DNA of 64,000 bases from Streptomyces sp. CBMA291 (GTDB lineage Bacteria; Actinomycetota; Actinomycetes; Streptomycetales; Streptomycetaceae), in NCBI RefSeq assembly GCF_014596525.1, contig NZ_MSJP01000058.1:1-64000 (forward strand), written 5' to 3'. Of this stretch, positions 1 to 8,695 are shown piece by piece; position 1 is the stretch's first letter, and each line of letters starts with the position of its first letter. The notes under the pieces are model-generated. The model was not told where the DNA came from, ran no database searches, and saw only the letters and a program-made list of their open reading frames with translations. The position numbers were made by a program, and so were the translations under genes.

Positions 1-389
1 CGTCCACGACCTGCTCGTCGTTCACGTCCTCCACGGCGCCGCCGGGGCGGCGGGCGCGCTCGGCGGGTGTGTCACTTGACCTCCCCCTCGGTCGCTGACA
101 TCGGCCGGTCAGCAGTATGGCCGCAGGGGGCCTCCCGCACACCGGGATTGACTGGATCTTGTTCCTATCGTGCCGCACACCCGCGGTCCCTCCACGGGCG
201 TGCCCCCCTCACCTTGAATACGTCGCCGGACCCGCACCGGTTCCGCATCACCCGTCGCTCGAACAGGTGAACATGCGGAAGGGGCGCCCTTTTCCCGTAC
301 GCATCCGCAAGGAAGGGAACGCCCCGGGGCGGACACCCGGGCCCGGCGGCCGGACCGGACCGGGCCGGACCGGGCCCGCTCGCGCCCGC
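1..389. other. Left-edge non-coding stretch; possible 5' end of a minus-strand gene
   Basis: No complete gene is visible here. On the minus strand, GTG codons at 34 and 25 open a frame that runs off the left edge (VEDVNDEQVVD), with a GGAGGA purine run next to the second one. This could be the start of the gene downstream of the csn operon, but only about 11 codons are visible. A better Shine-Dalgarno (GGGGGAGG before GTG at 75) leads to a frame that stops after 17 codons. An imperfect inverted repeat at 281-296 and 315-325 could end csnK transcription, but it is bulged and weak. Bases 349-390 are a low-complexity ggaccgg-type run. Confidence 0.3.
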
Positions 390-1379
390 TCAGGCCCCGT
401 AGTGCTCCCGCAGTCGGCGGGCCGCCTCCGGGGGCGCCCCCGTCTCGTCCAGGGCGAACAGGCCCGCGCCGAGGACCGGCGGCGCCGTCACGAAGCCGAC
501 GACGGCCTTCGGCGCCCGCTCGGCGAGGAGTTCCCCGAGCCGCTCGTCCAACTGCGGGTGGCGGGCGGCGAGCACGCTGCCGCCCAGCATCACCGGGGCC
601 TCCTCGTCGAGCAGCCCGAGCCGCCCGAGCGCCACCGACGAAAGCGCCACGACCTCCTCGGCCAGCCGGTGGACCAGGGAGAGCGCGACCGGGTCGCCCG
701 CCGCGCTCACCCGGAAGAGGACGGGCGTCAGCTCGTGCCGCCGCTCCATCGGCACCCGGCCCAGATGCAGCGCCTCGATCAGCGCGTACATCGTCCCCAG
801 GCCGAAGTGCGCGGGCAGCGCGCGGGCCAGTTCGGTCGGCTCGCCGCGCCCGTCCTCGGCGCGCGCCGCGTACCAGAGCGCCTCCTCGGCCATGCCGCTG
901 CCGCCGCCCCAGTCGCCGGAGATCTTCCCGATGGCGGGGAAGCGGGCGGTCCGCCCGTCCGGGGTCATGCCGACGCAGTTGATCCCGGCGCCGCAGACCA
1001 CCGCGACCCCGCGCGGCTCGTCGATCCCGGCGCGCAGTATCGCGAAGGTGTCGTTGTGCACCCGCACCGAGCGGGACCAGCCGCGTCGCAGGACCTCGGT
1101 CCGCAGCGCGGCCTCCTCCACGGGCAGATCGGCATTGGCGAGACAGGCCGTGACGTGCGCGAACGCGGGAGGCAGCCCGGCGCCACCGGCCGCTTCCCAG
1201 GCCCGGTCGACGATCTCCGCGAGCCCGTCGACCGCCGTCTCCACCCCCACCACGGGGGGCTGGAACCCGCCGCCGCGCGCCGCTCCGAGGACGTTTCCGT
1301 CCGGGGAGAGGACCGCGACGTCGGTCTTGCTGTTCCCGGCGTCCACCGCGAGGAGGACGCCGTTCGGGTTCAGGCCCAC
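390..1379 (-). CDS. CsnK-like amino-sugar kinase (BadF/NAGK family)
   Basis: Predicted ATP-dependent kinase of 329 aa from the BadF/BadG / N-acetylglucosamine kinase family. It has an N-terminal phosphate-binding loop (LLAVDAGNSKTDVAV), a second phosphate motif (VVCGAGINCVG) and a glycine-rich GDWGGGSGMAEEA segment, in the usual order for the ASKHA fold. It is the last gene of the operon that begins with the ROK regulator. The GTG start at 1379 overlaps the stop of the upstream glycosidase by 10 bases and has GGGAG eight bases ahead, which suggests translational coupling. By analogy with the Streptomyces csnR-K operon it should phosphorylate the glucosamine-type product of the imported chitosan oligosaccharides. 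The exact substrate is inferred from context. Confidence 0.8.
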   Translation of the reverse strand: MGLNPNGVLLAVDAGNSKTDVAVLSPDGNVLGAARGGGFQPPVVGVETAVDGLAEIVDRAWEAAGGAGLPPAFAHVTACLANADLPVEEAALRTEVLRRGWSRSVRVHNDTFAILRAGIDEPRGVAVVCGAGINCVGMTPDGRTARFPAIGKISGDWGGGSGMAEEALWYAARAEDGRGEPTELARALPAHFGLGTMYALIEALHLGRVPMERRHELTPVLFRVSAAGDPVALSLVHRLAEEVVALSSVALGRLGLLDEEAPVMLGGSVLAARHPQLDERLGELLAERAPKAVVGFVTAPPVLGAGLFALDETGAPPEAARRLREHYGA

Positions 1380-2635
1380 GCGAGGTGCTCCCGGTTGTGC
1401 GCGACGAGTCTGTCCGTGAGTCCCTCGGCGTACTCGTACTGGCCGACGAGCGGGTGGGCGAGCAGCGCCTTGAACACCCGGTCCCTGCCGCCGCGCAGGG
1501 CGGCGTCGAGCGCCAGGTCCTCGTAGGCGGTGACCTGGGAGATCAGCCCGGCGTACAGCGGGTCGACGGGGGCGAGGGGCAGCGGGGTCGCGCCGTGCGC
1601 GCCGACCGACGCCTGCGTCTCGATGACGGCGTCGTCCGGCAGGAACGGCAGCGTGCCGTTGTTGTACGTGTTGACGACCTGGTGCGGCGAGCCCCCGTCG
1701 CCGAGGAGGGCGGCGGCGAGGTCCACGGCGGCTTCCGAGTAGAAGGCGCCGCCGCGCTTGGCGAGCAGGGCCGGCTTCTCGTCGAGCGCCGGGTCCCCGT
1801 ACATCTCCAGGAGTTCCTTCTCCATCGCGGCGACCTCGGCGGCCCGGGAGGGCTTGGTGCCCAGCTCCCGGACGACCTCGTCGTGCGCGTAGAAGTAGCG
1901 CAGGTAGTACGAGGGGACGACGCCGAGCCGGTCCAGGACCGGGCGCGGCAGCTTCAGGTCGTCGGCGATCCGCTCGCCGTGCTCGGAGATCAGGCGGGGC
2001 AGGACGTCCTCGCCCTCGGGTCCGCCGAGGCGCACCGCGCGCTCCCAGGTGAGGTGGTTGAGGCCGATGTGCTCCAGGTGGACCTCGGCGGGGGTCACGT
2101 CGAGGAGGGCGGCGAACTTGCGCTGGAAGCCGATGGCCACGTTGCACAGGCCGACGGCCTTGTGTCCGGCCTTGAGCAGGGCGCGGGTGACGATGCCGAC
2201 GGGGTTGGTGAAGTCGATGATCCAGGCGTCCGGGTTGGTCCGCCGGACCCGTTCGGCGATGTCCAGGACGACGGGGACCGTGCGCAGGGCCTTGGCGAGG
2301 CCGCCCGCGCCGGTGGTCTCCTGGCCGACGCAGCCGCACTCCAGCGGCCACGTCTCGTCCTGGAGCCTGGCCGCCTGTCCGCCGACGCGCAGCTGGAGCA
2401 GGACGGCGTCGGCGCCCTCGACCCCGGCGTCCAGGTCGGAGGTGGTGACGATCCGGCCCGGGTGGCCCTGCTTGGCGAAGATGCGCCGGGCGAGGCCGCC
2501 GACCAGGTCGAGCCGGTCGGCGGCCGGGTCGACGAGGACGAGTTCGCTGATGGGCAGGGTGTCGCGCAGCCGCGCGAAACCGTCGATCAGTTCGGGGGTG
2601 TAGGTGGACCCGCCCCCCACGACAGTGAGCTTCAT
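1370..2635 (-). CDS. CsnH-like GH4 family NAD-dependent 6-phospho-glycosidase
   Basis: Glycoside hydrolase family 4 protein of 421 aa, in the 6-phospho-beta-glucosidase group. The N-terminus carries the NAD-binding VVGGGSTYTPEL motif. The GH4 metal ligands appear as Cys164 (GLCNVAIGF) and His194 (IGLNHLTW), and DFTNPVGIVT (around 141-150) is the conserved substrate-binding stretch. GH4 enzymes use NAD and a divalent metal in a redox-elimination mechanism, acting in the cytoplasm. The ATG at 2635 follows the upstream permease stop by 8 bases. In the csn operon the enzyme is thought to act on internalised glucosamine oligosaccharides. Whether the substrate is phosphorylated first by the downstream kinase cannot be told from sequence. 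Confidence 0.85.
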   Translation of the reverse strand: MKLTVVGGGSTYTPELIDGFARLRDTLPISELVLVDPAADRLDLVGGLARRIFAKQGHPGRIVTTSDLDAGVEGADAVLLQLRVGGQAARLQDETWPLECGCVGQETTGAGGLAKALRTVPVVLDIAERVRRTNPDAWIIDFTNPVGIVTRALLKAGHKAVGLCNVAIGFQRKFAALLDVTPAEVHLEHIGLNHLTWERAVRLGGPEGEDVLPRLISEHGERIADDLKLPRPVLDRLGVVPSYYLRYFYAHDEVVRELGTKPSRAAEVAAMEKELLEMYGDPALDEKPALLAKRGGAFYSEAAVDLAAALLGDGGSPHQVVNTYNNGTLPFLPDDAVIETQASVGAHGATPLPLAPVDPLYAGLISQVTAYEDLALDAALRGGRDRVFKALLAHPLVGQYEYAEGLTDRLVAHNREHLAWA

Positions 2636-2643
2636 GATGTGCT

Positions 2644-3516
2644 TCAGCCCTTCACTCCGGTCAGTGTGACTCCCTCGACGAACGCCTTCTGGGCGAAGAA
2701 GAAGACGAGGATCACGGGGGCCATGACCAGGACGGTCGCGGCCATGGTCAGATTCCAGTTGGTGTGGTGCGCGCCCCTGAAGGACTCCAGGCCGTAGCTG
2801 AGGGTCCAGGCGGCGGGGTTCTCGGAGGCGTAGATCTGCGGTCCGAAGTAGTCGTTCCAGGCGGCGAAGAACTGGAAGAGGGCGACGGCGGCGATGCCGG
2901 GCTTCGCCATCGGCAGGACGACCCGGAGCAGGGTGCGCAGCTCTCCGCAGCCGTCGATCCGGGCCGCTTCGATGTACTCGTCGGGGATGGTCAGGAGGAA
3001 CTGGCGCAGCAGGAAGACGGTGAAGGCGTCGCCGAAGGCCAGCGGGACGATCAGCGGCCACAGGGTGCCGGAGAGGTCCATCTGCTGGGCCCAGAACAGG
3101 TACATGGGGATGATGACGACCTGCGGCGGCAGCATCATCATCGAGATGACGAGCAGCATCGACAGCCGTCGGCCGCGGAAGCGGAACTTGGCGAGCGCGT
3201 ACGCCACGGGGACCGAGGACACCACCACGAGGACGGTGCCGGCTCCCGCGTACAGCAGGGAGTTGCGCCACCAGGTGAGGAAGCCGTCGGTGTGGAAGAC
3301 CTTGAGGTAGTTGTCCCAGTGCCAGCTGTTCGGCGTCAGGTCCCGGGTGAGCGCCTGCTGGTCGCCCATCAGGGAGGTCAGGAAGACGAAGACGAACGGG
3401 AGCACGAAGAACAGGGCGGCGGCGACGCCGAGGGAGTGGACGGCGATCCAGTGCAGCAGCTCCGTGCGGCGGGCCTTGCGCCGGGCGGGGGTGGAGAGGG
3501 TGGCCGGGTTCGTCAT
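2644..3516 (-). CDS. CsnG-like ABC sugar permease (MalG/CUT1 type)
   Basis: Inner-membrane permease of 290 aa with six predicted membrane segments. The cytoplasmic EAA loop reads EYIEAARIDGCGELRTL, placing it in the carbohydrate uptake CUT1 family (MalG side). It starts two bases after the stop of the first permease, so the two subunits should be made together as a heterodimer. No ATPase gene is present in the operon. In Streptomyces such importers are normally energised by the shared ATPase MsiK encoded elsewhere, which I infer here. Expected cargo is chitosan-derived glucosamine oligosaccharides. Confidence 0.88.
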   Translation of the reverse strand: MTNPATLSTPARRKARRTELLHWIAVHSLGVAAALFFVLPFVFVFLTSLMGDQQALTRDLTPNSWHWDNYLKVFHTDGFLTWWRNSLLYAGAGTVLVVVSSVPVAYALAKFRFRGRRLSMLLVISMMMLPPQVVIIPMYLFWAQQMDLSGTLWPLIVPLAFGDAFTVFLLRQFLLTIPDEYIEAARIDGCGELRTLLRVVLPMAKPGIAAVALFQFFAAWNDYFGPQIYASENPAAWTLSYGLESFRGAHHTNWNLTMAATVLVMAPVILVFFFAQKAFVEGVTLTGVKG

Positions 3517-3518
3517 GG

Positions 3519-4517
3519 TCAGTCACCCGAGCCGATCAGGCCGCCGCGCCGGCGCATCAGGAGCGCGGTGAAGGCCATGGAGAAGACGAAGAGGACCAGG
3601 GCGACCACGCAGGCGGCGCCGTAGTTGAACTGGCTGAAGCCGAGGCTGTAGACCAGCTGGGGCAGGGTCAGCGTGGAGTCGTCCGGGTAGCCGGGGACGA
3701 AGGTGGCGCCGGAGCCGCCCAGCACCCCCGAGGCGACCTTGGAGGCCACGATCGGCTGGGTGTAGTACTGCATCGCGCCGATGATCCCGGTGACGACCGC
3801 GAAGAGCACGATCGGCGAGATGTTCGGCAGGGTGATGTAGCGGAAGCGCTGCCAGGCGGAGGCGCCGTCGAGGGACGCGGCCTCGTACTGCTCCTTCGGC
3901 ACGTCGAGCAGCGCGGCCATGAAGATGACCATGAGGTCGCCGACGCCCCAGACGGCGAGGACGGTGAGGGCGGGCTTGGACCAGGAGGCGTCGTTGAACC
4001 AGGAGGGGCCGGGGACGCCGACCGCTTCGAGGAGCGCGTTGACCGGCCCGGTGCCGGGGTTGAGCAGGAAGACGAAGGCGAGCGTGGCGGCCACCGGCGG
4101 GGCCAGGTAGGGCAGGTAGAAGAGGGTGCGGTAGATCCTCGCGCCCTTCTTGATCCGGGTGACGAGCAGGCCCATGGCGAGGCCGAAGACGACCCGGCAG
4201 GTGACCATGACGACGCAGAGCCAGAGGGTGTTGCGCAGGGCGGGCCAGAACTGCGGGAGGTCGGTGAGGACGTACGTCCAGTTGTCCAGGCCACGCCAGG
4301 TGGGGGCGTTGAGGCCGTCGTACCGCATGAAGGAGAAGTAGACGGTGGAGACGAGCGGGTAGGCGAAGAAGGCGCCGAAGCCGATCAGCCAGGGCGACAG
4401 GAACGCCAGGGTGCGCAGCGCGTTCCCGCGGCGCCGGGCGCGCAGGGTGTTGCGGCCCCGGGGAGGGGCGGCGACCGGGGTGGCCGCCGCCTTCGCGGGC
4501 AGGGTGCCGGTGCTCAT
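3519..4517 (-). CDS. CsnF-like ABC sugar permease (MalF/CUT1 type)
   Basis: Permease of 332 aa with a basic, Arg-rich cytoplasmic N-terminus followed by about six membrane segments (first around LAFLSPWLIGFGAFFAY). The EAA loop is EQYEAASLDGASAW, so it is the MalF-side subunit of a CUT1 importer. The open frame continues far upstream inside the binding-protein gene, but ATG 4517 (MSTGTLPAKAA) leaves the normal length for the family and sits 17 bases after the csnE stop. The Shine-Dalgarno is weak (GGCAGG). It should pair with the downstream permease. Confidence 0.87.
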   Translation of the reverse strand: MSTGTLPAKAAATPVAAPPRGRNTLRARRRGNALRTLAFLSPWLIGFGAFFAYPLVSTVYFSFMRYDGLNAPTWRGLDNWTYVLTDLPQFWPALRNTLWLCVVMVTCRVVFGLAMGLLVTRIKKGARIYRTLFYLPYLAPPVAATLAFVFLLNPGTGPVNALLEAVGVPGPSWFNDASWSKPALTVLAVWGVGDLMVIFMAALLDVPKEQYEAASLDGASAWQRFRYITLPNISPIVLFAVVTGIIGAMQYYTQPIVASKVASGVLGGSGATFVPGYPDDSTLTLPQLVYSLGFSQFNYGAACVVALVLFVFSMAFTALLMRRRGGLIGSGD

Positions 4518-4534
4518 GGGGGGAGTGCCTGCCG

Positions 4535-5881
4535 TCACTTCGCGGCGGCGATGTCGCGGTCGATCTGGGCCGCGGTGTCCGCGAGGCCCTCCTTCAGATC
4601 GGTGACCTGGCCCTTCTCGTACTGCTGGGAGAAGCGCTGGATGGTCTCCTGGTAGGAGGAGCCGTTGACGGCGTTGTCGGAGGTGTCGGAGCGGGGGTGG
4701 CGGGCGATGTCGAGGAAGACCTTGAACCGCTTGTCGAAGGCGAGGTCCGGGGAGTTCAGGGCGTCCAGGGTGGAGGGGACGTTGCCGATGTCGTTGGCGA
4801 AGCCGACCACCGCGTCGGTGTCCGTGGTCATGAACTTGATCAGTTCCCAGGCCGCGTTCTGCTTCTTGCTCTGCGGGGCGATGCCCATGATCGTGCCGGA
4901 GAGGAAGCCCTTGCCGTAGTCGGCGACGTCGGCGTCGGCGACCGGCAGCGGGGCGACGCCGACCTCGAAGGGCACCTTGGCCTTCTTGGTGAAGTTCAGC
5001 CGCCACTCGCCGTCGAGCTGCATGGCGACCTGCCCGGTGTGGAAGGGGTGCGTGGGGCCCCACTCGTCGCCGAAGGTGGTGCGGTACTTGTCCAGCTTCT
5101 GGAAGCCGCCGAGCGCGTTCACCAGGGACTTCTGGTACGTCATCATCTCGGCGAACGCCGGGTCGGTGCCGACCGTCGACTTGCCCTGGGCGTCGAAGAA
5201 CCCCTGGTGCTTCCACTGCGGCATGTAGTGCTCGACGACGGTCTCGTAACCCAGATAGGTGGGCATGAAGCCGAGCTGCTCGTAGGAGTCGCCCTTCGGC
5301 TTGGTGAGCCGCTTGGCGACCTCGGTGAACTGGGACCAGGTCTTCGGCGGGGCCTCGGGGTCGAGTCCGGCCTTCCGGAACGCGTCCTTGTTGTAGTAGA
5401 GGCCGTACGCGTCGGAGAGCAGCGGCATCGAGCACCGCTTCCCCTCGAACTGCGTGTACTCCTGGAGGACCTTCGGGAAGATCTTGTCCAGGTCCAGCCC
5501 GTCCTTCTCGATGAACGGCTTCAGGTCGGCGAGGGCGCCCGACGCACAGAACTTGCCCACGTTGGAGGTGGTGAAGGAGGACACCACGTCCGGGCCCTTC
5601 GAGCCGCCCGCGCGCAGCGCCTGCCCCAGTTTGTCGTCGTTGATGCCGCCGACGGCCTTCACCTTGATGTTCGGGTGGGCCTTCTCGAAGCGGGCGATGT
5701 TGGCGTTGATCGCCTTCACCTCGGCGGGGTCCACCCAGCCGTGCCAGAAGGTGAGGGTGGTCTTGGCCTTCGGGTCGTCGGCGGCCGTGTCGTTCGCGGA
5801 GCCCGTGCAGGCGGAGGCGAGGAGGGCGACCGAGGCGGTGGCGGCGAGCGCGGCGGCGGTCGCGCGCGGACGTACGGGCAT
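4535..5881 (-). CDS. CsnE-like extracellular sugar-binding lipoprotein
   Basis: Solute-binding protein of 448 aa. A lipoprotein signal is clear: Arg residues, a hydrophobic Ala/Val/Leu core, then LLASAC with the lipid-modified Cys at position 25. The mature part looks like an SBP family 1 carbohydrate binder (TLTFWHGWVDP at the start of the first lobe, DGEWRLNF further on). Anchored outside the membrane, it would deliver oligosaccharides to the two permeases encoded next. It follows csnR by 55 bases. The binding specificity for glucosamine oligosaccharides is taken from the known csn operon, not from residues I can verify. Confidence 0.88.
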   Translation of the reverse strand: MPVRPRATAAALAATASVALLASACTGSANDTAADDPKAKTTLTFWHGWVDPAEVKAINANIARFEKAHPNIKVKAVGGINDDKLGQALRAGGSKGPDVVSSFTTSNVGKFCASGALADLKPFIEKDGLDLDKIFPKVLQEYTQFEGKRCSMPLLSDAYGLYYNKDAFRKAGLDPEAPPKTWSQFTEVAKRLTKPKGDSYEQLGFMPTYLGYETVVEHYMPQWKHQGFFDAQGKSTVGTDPAFAEMMTYQKSLVNALGGFQKLDKYRTTFGDEWGPTHPFHTGQVAMQLDGEWRLNFTKKAKVPFEVGVAPLPVADADVADYGKGFLSGTIMGIAPQSKKQNAAWELIKFMTTDTDAVVGFANDIGNVPSTLDALNSPDLAFDKRFKVFLDIARHPRSDTSDNAVNGSSYQETIQRFSQQYEKGQVTDLKEGLADTAAQIDRDIAAAK

Positions 5882-5936
5882 GACGATGTCTCCCTGTGGC
5901 GGAGGGGGCTGACGGGGAAGGGGCGGGGCCGGTGGG

Positions 5937-7151
5937 TCAGCGCGAGGTGTCGAAGACCTCGTCGCGCGTGGTGGCGAGGGCGCTTTCGAGGGCGCCGCGG
6001 ACCACGGGGCGCTCGGGGACGGTGGTGAGGACGAGACGCGGCCGGGAGGCGGCGAGATCGGCCAGCTCGGACTGGACGCGGGCGCGCAGGGGTTCGCCGC
6101 CCGCGACGAGGACCGCGCCGGAGAGCACGATCAGTTCGGGGTCGAGGACGGCGACGACGGAGGAGAGCCCGGTGGCGAGGCGCTCGGCGTAGCGGTCGAG
6201 CAGCCGGGCGTACCTGGGGTCCTCGCCGTGCGCCTCGGCGGCGTGCGCGAGCAGCCCGCAGGCCACCGGGACGTACGGCTGCTCCGGGGTGTCGATGCCG
6301 AGGGCGCGGGCGATCCGGGGGACGGCCTGCACGCCCGCGAGTTCCTGGTAGCCGCCCGAGTTGGCCTTGGCGACCTGCCGGACGAGCGGGGTGCCGGGCA
6401 CGGGCAGGAAGCCGACCTCCCCGGCGCCGCCGGTGAAGCCCCGGTGCAGCCGTCCGCCGAGGACGAGGGCGGCGCCGATGCCCTCCTCGTTCCACAGCAG
6501 GGCGAAGTCCGTGTGGCCCCGGGCGGCGCCCACGCGCTGTTCGGCCACGGCGACGAGGTTGACGTCGTTCTCGTACTCGAACGGCATGGGCAGGGCCGCG
6601 GCCAGCTCCTCCAGGAGGGTGGGGGAGTGCCAGCCGGGCAGATGGGAGGCGTACCGCAGCCGGCCGGTGGCCGGGTCGAAGGCGCCGGGGGTGCCGATGA
6701 CGAGGCGGCGCACCTTCTCGCGGGTGATCCCGGCCGCCGCGACGGCCCCGTCGAGGGCGTCGGTGACCTGCCGGACCACGTCGGACGAGGCGCGGCCGGG
6801 GGTGCGCAGCTCGTACTCGCCGACGATCCGGCCGGTGACGTCGGCGACGGCGGCGTGGATACGGGTCTTGCTGACGTCGAGCCCGGCGGCGTACGCGGCG
6901 CGCGGGTCGACCGCGTAGAGCTGGGCGTTCGGCCCGGGGCGGCCCGCGGTGGTGCCGGTGGCGACGACCAGGCCCGCCGCTTCGAGCCGGGCGAGGAGCT
7001 GGGAGGCGGTCGGCTTGGACAGGCCGGTGAGCTTGCCGATCCGGGTGCGCGAGAGCGGGCCGTGTTCGAGCAGCAGATCGAGGGCGGCGCGGTCGTTCAT
7101 GGCGCGGAGCACGCGCGGCGTACCGGGGGTCACCGGGGTCGTACCGGCCAT
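5937..7151 (-). CDS. CsnR-like ROK-family transcriptional repressor
   Basis: ROK-family regulator of about 404 aa. Residues about 16-65 form a winged helix-turn-helix (MNDRAALDLLLEHGPLSR, then TGLSKPTASQLLARLE). The rest is a sugar-kinase-like ROK domain starting at YAAGLDVSKTRIHAAV. I do not find the usual ROK zinc motif CxCGxxGCxE; the corresponding stretch reads VPGTPLVRQVAKANSGG. I chose ATG 7151 over upstream starts because the HTH follows directly and GGCAGG lies 8-10 bases ahead. A perfect 15-bp palindrome lies 75 bases upstream, fitting autoregulation. In S. lividans CsnR represses chitosanase and this operon, and glucosamine oligosaccharides relieve repression. Confidence 0.85.
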   Translation of the reverse strand: MAGTTPVTPGTPRVLRAMNDRAALDLLLEHGPLSRTRIGKLTGLSKPTASQLLARLEAAGLVVATGTTAGRPGPNAQLYAVDPRAAYAAGLDVSKTRIHAAVADVTGRIVGEYELRTPGRASSDVVRQVTDALDGAVAAAGITREKVRRLVIGTPGAFDPATGRLRYASHLPGWHSPTLLEELAAALPMPFEYENDVNLVAVAEQRVGAARGHTDFALLWNEEGIGAALVLGGRLHRGFTGGAGEVGFLPVPGTPLVRQVAKANSGGYQELAGVQAVPRIARALGIDTPEQPYVPVACGLLAHAAEAHGEDPRYARLLDRYAERLATGLSSVVAVLDPELIVLSGAVLVAGGEPLRARVQSELADLAASRPRLVLTTVPERPVVRGALESALATTRDEVFDTSR

Positions 7152-7225
7152 GAGTCGCACCTGCCCTTCGACGCTCACGGGCGCTCGCGGCGGCTGCCGG
7201 ACGGCCCGTTCTCCCCTTGCACTGT

Positions 7226-7240
7226 TAGGAAAGTTTCCTA
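7226..7240. promoter_or_regulatory. Operator-like palindrome (CsnR box) upstream of csnR
   Basis: TAGGAAAGTTTCCTA is a perfect palindrome around a central G, with 7-bp arms. It stands out as AT-richer than its surroundings and lies 75 bp upstream of the csnR start codon, where the promoter should be. As I recall it, the CsnR site of the Streptomyces chitosanase promoter has the same GGAAA/TTTCC core. I infer that it controls the whole csnR-K operon. Confidence 0.8.
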
Positions 7241-7341
7241 TTCGGTGAAAGGAAGGTAAGGCGGGCGCCGAGGGGCCGTCAATACCGGGAACGGCGCACA
7301 CCCGCGCGAGCACGCCGCCCGAACCAGGCGGAAACGGGCGT

Positions 7342-7393
7342 TACTTGGAGAGGTCCGGCTCCGGGGGCGGGTGCTACTTGGAGAGGTCCGGCT
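7342..7393. repeat. In-frame 33-bp-period duplication of the MscS gene's 3' end
   Basis: The 19-bp string TACTTGGAGAGGTCCGGCT occurs at 7342-7360 and again at 7375-7393, 33 bp apart. Read on the minus strand, the gene ends PDLSK-TAG and then, in the same frame, continues HPPPEPDLSK-TAA. The last codons and a stop are therefore present twice. This is a short tandem duplication; the protein probably ends at the first stop. Confidence 0.85.
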
Positions 7394-8435
7394 TGGGCAG
7401 GGGGGTCGCCGCCGCCGACTGCGGCGAGGTCGCCGAGGCGAACGCGGAGGGCGCGGCCATCCCCGCCGTCGGATCGGCCTTCGGCTCCTCCGCCTGCGCC
7501 GGGAGCCCGCCCACGATCCGGATACCGGCCTCGTCGAGCCCCTGCTTGATCCGCCAGCGCAGCTCCCGCTCCACCCCGAGCGCCTTGCCCGGCATCGTCT
7601 TCGCCGCCACCCGCAGGGTCATCGAGTCGAGCAGCACCTCACTGAGCCCGAGCACTTCCACCGGGCCCCACAGGCGCTCGTTCCACGGCTCCTCCTTCGC
7701 CATGGACTCCGCCGCCTCGACGACCACGGACCGCACCTTCTCCATGTCCTCCGTCGGCCGCACGGTCACGTCGACCCCGGCCGTCGCCCAGCCCTGGCTG
7801 AGGTTGCCGATGCGCTTGATCTCGCCGTTGCGCACGTACCAGATCTCGCCGTCCGCCCCGCGCAGCTTCGTCACCCGCAGGCCCACCTCGACGACCTCGC
7901 CGGAGGCCACGCCCGCGTCGATCGAGTCGCCGACGCCGTACTGGTCCTCAAGGATCATGAAGACGCCCGAGAGGAAGTCCGTCACCAGGTTCCGGGCGCC
8001 GAAACCGATCGCCACACCGGCCACACCGGCCGAGGCGAGCAGCGGCGCCAGATCGATCTTGAAGGCGCCCAGGACCATCAGCCCGGCGGTGCCCAGGATC
8101 AGGAACGACGCCACCGACCGCAGGACCGAGCCGATCGCCTCCGAGCGCTGCCGCCGCCGCTCGGTGTTGACGAGGAGACCGCCGAGCGCCGTCCCCTCCA
8201 CCGCCTGCGCCGACCGGTTCATCCGCTCGATCAGCTTGGTCAGGGCGCGCCGTACCGCCATCCGGAGCAGCAGGGCGACGACCAGGATCAGCACGATCCG
8301 CAGACCGGTGTTCAGCCAGGTGGACCAGTTCTCCTCCACCCAGCTCGCCGCGTTGGTCGCCCGCTCCGCCGCCTCGTCCAGGGTGACCGGAATGGGTTCG
8401 GGTTCGGTGGCAGCCGCCAGGGCGGACCAGGACAC
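7374..8435 (-). CDS. Small-conductance mechanosensitive channel (MscS family)
   Basis: MscS-type channel of 353 aa. A membrane segment (LRIVLILVVALLL) is followed by a charged linker, a second segment and the pore helix region LLASAGVAGVAIGFG with the Gly/Ala pattern that packs TM3. Then come FLSGVFMILEDQYGVGD and the beta domain. The C-terminal 40 residues are Ala/Pro-rich. I place the start at GTG 8435 because GGAGG sits seven bases upstream. An ATG six codons earlier would put that Shine-Dalgarno inside the coding sequence. It should release solutes on hypo-osmotic shock. The gene is transcribed divergently from the HNH gene. Confidence 0.88.
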   Translation of the reverse strand: MSWSALAAATEPEPIPVTLDEAAERATNAASWVEENWSTWLNTGLRIVLILVVALLLRMAVRRALTKLIERMNRSAQAVEGTALGGLLVNTERRRQRSEAIGSVLRSVASFLILGTAGLMVLGAFKIDLAPLLASAGVAGVAIGFGARNLVTDFLSGVFMILEDQYGVGDSIDAGVASGEVVEVGLRVTKLRGADGEIWYVRNGEIKRIGNLSQGWATAGVDVTVRPTEDMEKVRSVVVEAAESMAKEEPWNERLWGPVEVLGLSEVLLDSMTLRVAAKTMPGKALGVERELRWRIKQGLDEAGIRIVGGLPAQAEEPKADPTAGMAAPSAFASATSPQSAAATPLPKPDLSK

Positions 8436-8695
8436 GGGACAACCTCCAGACATCGCGTACGCAGGCCATCCACACTAACGGGGGACCCGGAGTGCCCCCT
8501 TTCCCCCGAACGAGGGAGAGAACGGCCTCACCCGGGCAAAAAGACCGGGGAGAACATGCCGATGTGGTCGAGAACACTCCCGGCCCACCACCCCGATCCG
8601 GGTACGTGGTGGCGTTCCGGCCAGGCATGAGGAGAGACTGAGAGCAGTTTCGTCCCGGCGCGAGCCACGCGCCGCCGGCGTCATAGGAGGCATCC

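Noticed and set aside
281..325. Terminator hairpin after csnK
   Set aside because: The stem needs a five-base bulge; it is much weaker than the perfect hairpins elsewhere in the window.
390..2351. Long minus-strand open frame of 653 codons across csnH and csnK
   Set aside because: Most of it is an Arg/Pro/Gly-rich shadow of csnH in another frame; only the last 329 codons are the real kinase, starting at GTG 1379.
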